64,000 nucleotides of DNA from NCBI GenBank assembly GCA_913057245.1, contig CAJXNH010000001.1:145254-209253 (forward strand), written 5' to 3'. Numbering within the stretch: position 1 is the first letter of the stretch; every line of letters begins with the position of its first letter. This DNA is from an uncultured Phaeodactylibacter sp. Lineage in GTDB: Bacteria > Bacteroidota > Bacteroidia > Chitinophagales > Saprospiraceae. Position numbers and translations under genes: made by a program. This document shows, piece after piece, positions 61,625-64,000 of this stretch. The notes beneath the pieces were generated by a model, which worked only from the letters and a program-made list of their open reading frames with translations, did not search any database and was not told the origin of the DNA.

Positions 61625-63140
61625 TATACAGGTAGAACCCTTCCTTGATACGTTAGGAACGGTCGGAAGCTATCCAAAGGAACCCGAAGTGGGGATCATT
61701 GGTCATCTGGATATCGGAGCCAAAAAACAGCGGAAGCAAAGTCCAAAAACCGATTATGATCGGGTGAAGGGAAACCGGCGCAGGTGTTTCAAGATAGTCA
61801 GAGCGAAAAAAGAAGCGGACCGGCACCGGGATGATATCCACGAGTATCTGGAATACCATGGGGATTCGCTCACACCGGATCAGGTAAAGGCCTTACTGGA
61901 CTACCGGTATTGCTTGTCCTCGTGTTGCACGACTTCCCTTTTCAGGGAGCACAAAAGCAACGGCGCAAAGGAATTTATCACATCCTTCATGTGCGGGCAC
62001 AAGCTCTGCCCGGTCTGCAATGCGCAGCGATCGAAAAACCTTAGAAGGAAATTTCGGGCATTCTACGATAAGAACCCGGAACTGATGAAGGAGTATGATC
62101 ACATGCACCTCACCCTGACGGTTCCCCATCATCATGAGAGCAGCCGATATCCCCGATTTTACGCTTCACAGCTGATGAAAGATTTCAACTTGATGCGCAA
62201 GCGGTCTTTCTGGAAAAAGCAGGTGTACGCCGGGGAGTTTTCGGTGGAGGTGACCCGCAATGAATCCGGCTTGCATATCCATATCCATGCTCTGCTGCTG
62301 GTGAAAAAAGGCACACAAAACCGGAATGTCCTTCATCGGGATATCCTTCTCGCCTGGAATCGGATTACTGCCGGGGCAGGTACGCGGCAGGTACTGAACG
62401 AAGAAGAACAGCTCGCCATCCGGAAAGGAAATGCGCTGCTGACCGAGAAGGATGTCGCCCGGCTTGACCCCACCGGGTCTACCTTCATCGGGCTTGAGAC
62501 TCTATATATTTCCAGTAAATCGCCAAAAAAAGGCTATCAGTACTGTGAACACAGTGGCATCTGGAAAAAACGGGTCCACCCCAGTGATGGGGAGTTTTTC
62601 CTGAACGGGATATTGGAATGCCTGAAGTACCACTTTGAGCCCCTTGCGCTTAAAAAAGACGGTTCTCTGGATATGGGCCTGGTGGTGGAAATCTTGCCAT
62701 CTATCAAGGGACAGCCTTTATACCGGAAATTCGGTGCCTTCCACAGCGGTACCAAGAACGCACATCAGGATGCCAAAATGCTCAACATCAAGAGCAAGCC
62801 GGAAGAGGATGAGGAGGAAATCAAGCAGACTCTTGAAGAAGTTGGACAAGAAATCCAGAATCCGGAAACCGGTATGCCTGCTGAACGCACTGAATACGAA
62901 TACTTCACGATCAGCATGTCGCGTGTATTCGTCAATCCTGACGATAATTTCCGGATCAGTATCACCACACCCAGGCGGAAAAAGTACTTACACCGCTCTA
63001 TTGCCCCCACTGCTCTTGCTGCCATCAAGTACATGCAGAAGAATGCTGCCCTGTCGGCTTTCAGGACAAAGAAGATGGACCAGATGACCGGAAAATGGGG
63101 CGTAGGGCCTTATCGATTTTATCACTTTTCAAATAATTAA
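61611..63140 (+). CDS. HUH-type rolling-circle replication initiator (Rep)
   Basis: In this 509-residue protein, residues ~125-140 hold a zinc-binding CGHKLCPVCNAQRSK. HLTLTVPHHHESSRY follows, and GLHIHIHALLLV (about 219-230) is the HUH metal motif. ECLKYHFEP (about residue 337) gives the expected Tyr for nicking (single-Tyr Rep_1 type). The C-terminal region (EYFTISMSRVFVNPDD ... YLHRSIAPTALAAI) is element-specific. It would nick the origin and start rolling-circle replication of a plasmid or filamentous phage. It is coupled to the preceding gene and followed 2 bases later by ssb. Confidence 0.88.
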   Translation: MCTYNIQVEPFLDTLGTVGSYPKEPEVGIIGHLDIGAKKQRKQSPKTDYDRVKGNRRRCFKIVRAKKEADRHRDDIHEYLEYHGDSLTPDQVKALLDYRYCLSSCCTTSLFREHKSNGAKEFITSFMCGHKLCPVCNAQRSKNLRRKFRAFYDKNPELMKEYDHMHLTLTVPHHHESSRYPRFYASQLMKDFNLMRKRSFWKKQVYAGEFSVEVTRNESGLHIHIHALLLVKKGTQNRNVLHRDILLAWNRITAGAGTRQVLNEEEQLAIRKGNALLTEKDVARLDPTGSTFIGLETLYISSKSPKKGYQYCEHSGIWKKRVHPSDGEFFLNGILECLKYHFEPLALKKDGSLDMGLVVEILPSIKGQPLYRKFGAFHSGTKNAHQDAKMLNIKSKPEEDEEEIKQTLEEVGQEIQNPETGMPAERTEYEYFTISMSRVFVNPDDNFRISITTPRRKKYLHRSIAPTALAAIKYMQKNAALSAFRTKKMDQMTGKWGVGPYRFYHFSNN

Positions 63141-63142
63141 TC

Positions 63143-63586
63143 ATGTTAAAAGTAGAATTAATCGGCCACCTCGGCCAGGACGCGATCGTACGCCACTGGA
63201 ACGGCAAACGCGCTATCAGCTTCTCCGTTGCCTATAACGAGTCGTACACGGACAGCAATGGCACCAAACACGAAACCACCACCTGGGTCAATTGTACCCT
63301 GTGGCGGGAAGGCGACACCAAATTGCCCAACTACCTGCGGAAAGGCCAGCTCATTTACGTCGAGGGCACACCCAATGTCAAGACCTACGTCAGCAAGACG
63401 ACCGGAGAAGTGCTCCCGGATTTCCAGCTCAACGTTAAGCAGCTCCAGTTGCTGGGCGGCGCAGCTACGGCTGGAAATGGTCAGGGAAGTCCGGAGCCAA
63501 AGGCTGAAACCGCTGAGCCTGCAAAGGCTATGAATGCTGAAAAAGTGCCAGCAGGAGTAGACCAAACGGTACCCTGGGAGGAATAA
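63143..63586 (+). CDS. ssb: single-stranded DNA-binding protein
   Basis: This 147-residue SSB has the OB-fold pattern (MLKVELIGHLGQDAIVRHWN, ISFSVAYNE, TTTWVNCTLWREG, LRKGQLIYVEGTPNVKTYVS), a disordered Ala/Glu/Pro-rich tail and an acidic tip (VPWEE) like the DDxPF tail that recruits partner proteins. It probably covers the displaced strand during Rep-driven replication. Chromosomal housekeeping ssb is expected elsewhere; the position here marks it as element-borne. Confidence 0.93.
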   Translation: MLKVELIGHLGQDAIVRHWNGKRAISFSVAYNESYTDSNGTKHETTTWVNCTLWREGDTKLPNYLRKGQLIYVEGTPNVKTYVSKTTGEVLPDFQLNVKQLQLLGGAATAGNGQGSPEPKAETAEPAKAMNAEKVPAGVDQTVPWEE

Positions 63587-63597
63587 GATTGATCACT

Positions 63598-63625
63598 AGC
63601 CTGCCCGGCACTGACTGGGCAGGCT
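63598..63625 (+). promoter_or_regulatory. perfect 9-bp stem-loop between ssb and the membrane protein gene
   Basis: AGCCTGCCC (63598-63606) pairs with GGGCAGGCT (63617-63625), loop 10 bases, 12 bases after the ssb stop. There is no T-run, so it is more likely an mRNA processing or attenuation structure than a strong terminator. Confidence 0.5.
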
Positions 63626-63640
63626 CCAAACTTTTGGCAA

Positions 63641-64000
63641 TTGAAACAGTTAACAAGCACCCCCGGAGATGTGGCCTTCTTTGCGACCTATGCTCCCTTG
63701 GCCGCCACCATTCGTAAAAGCGGCTGGATCGCTCAGGTCATCAGCGGGCTGACCGAAATCGGTGGGATCTACGCGGCTGCGTATGCAGCTTTGCTGCCCA
63801 TCTTCCCCTATCTGGCAACGACAGCAGCTGGTGTTATTGCGGTATTGGGAACTGGGCTGATTGAGGTGGGGCTCCGCGTACTGGCACCGTACAGCGTTGA
63901 TGCGGTGCTAAACAAACGGTATGATGGGCTGCACCTTGCCATGACCATCGCGACGATGACCCTGACCGTCTTTTTGATAGCGGCCTCCGGATGGCTGAGC
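63641..64000 (+). CDS. multi-pass membrane protein, 3' end outside window
   Basis: The frame is open from 63593 to the window end, and the most plausible start is TTG 63641 (no ATG is available upstream). The visible 120 residues read KQLTSTPGDVAFFATYAPLA and contain about three hydrophobic segments (GLTEIGGIYAAAYAALLPIF, LATTAAGVIAVLGTGLIEVG, AMTIATMTLTVFLIAASGWL). The amphipathic N-terminus and Ala/Gly-rich helices suggest an assembly or coat-like membrane protein of a phage-type element, but no family is recognised. Confidence 0.55.
   Translation, partial: MKQLTSTPGDVAFFATYAPLAATIRKSGWIAQVISGLTEIGGIYAAAYAALLPIFPYLATTAAGVIAVLGTGLIEVGLRVLAPYSVDAVLNKRYDGLHLAMTIATMTLTVFLIAASGWLS

Overview
The window looks like chromosomal DNA of a Bacteroidota bacterium, most likely from the Saprospiria (Lewinella/Phaeodactylibacter-like). 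That is an inference from gene content, not a database match. The supporting signs are SprB-type repeats, gliding-motility-type and type IX secretion (T9SS) C-terminal sorting domains, a sigma/anti-sigma pair whose anti-sigma carries a barrel-like tail, many signal-peptide plus beta-barrel proteins, and promoters resembling the Bacteroidota -33 TTG / -7 TAnnTTTG pattern. Most genes are moderately GC-rich. A restriction-modification pair (22857-24946) and a small secreted protein (30508-30951) are clearly AT-richer.

Layout. 1-2106 is the 3' end of a large SprB-repeat/OmpA-like surface protein. 2174-6939 holds proC, a YceI protein with a palindromic promoter, and a propeller-type sensor histidine kinase broken by one in-frame TGA. 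7008-10783 is a minus-strand envelope-stress style cluster (LVIVD lipoprotein, barrel protein, ECF sigma factor, trans-envelope anti-sigma). 10899-14537 has a T9SS-sorted esterase-like protein and a cluster of five tiny genes around a cold-shock protein. 14534-22715 is mainly metabolic: fhs, a mechanosensitive channel coupled to an ATP-grasp-like gene, pabC-pabB, pyrF and a GntP-type permease. 22857-24946 is a HindVP-like type II R-M system. 24986-30044 has a barrel protein, a zinc carboxypeptidase-like deacylase, a DnaQ/GIY-YIG fusion nuclease and a NamZ-like muramidase. 30508-38342 is a run of secreted or outer-membrane proteins. 38564-43465 is sbcD-sbcC. 43584-51972 includes a PDZ protein, an RlmK-like methyltransferase, a zinc-ribbon membrane protein, pepD, a barrel protein and an acyl-CoA dehydrogenase. 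52320-58163 encodes a 1947-residue gliding-motility-type repeat protein. 58432-59226 has tRNA genes. From 59410 to the right edge a different kind of DNA begins: excisionase-like HTH, HUH replication initiator, SSB and a membrane protein, downstream of tRNA-Leu.

The most striking material is non-coding. The window is full of short palindromes. Several keep base pairing while the stem sequence changes. The clearest case is a tRNA-Gly(GCC) locus in which an intact tRNA sits between two tandem copies whose D, anticodon and T arms are interrupted by small hairpins, all apparently in one transcription unit. Other cases are a roughly 105-bp hairpin repeat array (30089-30380, with a relative at 36172), GTTA-loop hairpins (46442-46509), a 167-bp MITE-like palindrome flanked by TA (44948-45114), and a second 116-bp palindrome whose end may supply the promoter of the next gene (45125-45240).

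The right-hand element (59410-64000) has the gene order HTH, HUH Rep, SSB, membrane protein. It resembles a rolling-circle replicating element, possibly an integrated filamentous (inovirus-like) phage or plasmid. Its intergenic regions hold strong structures, including a roughly 104-nt segment with a 12-bp GTTA hairpin and two long helices that cross as a potential pseudoknot. No integrase, morphogenesis ATPase or second att site is visible, because the element runs off the window.
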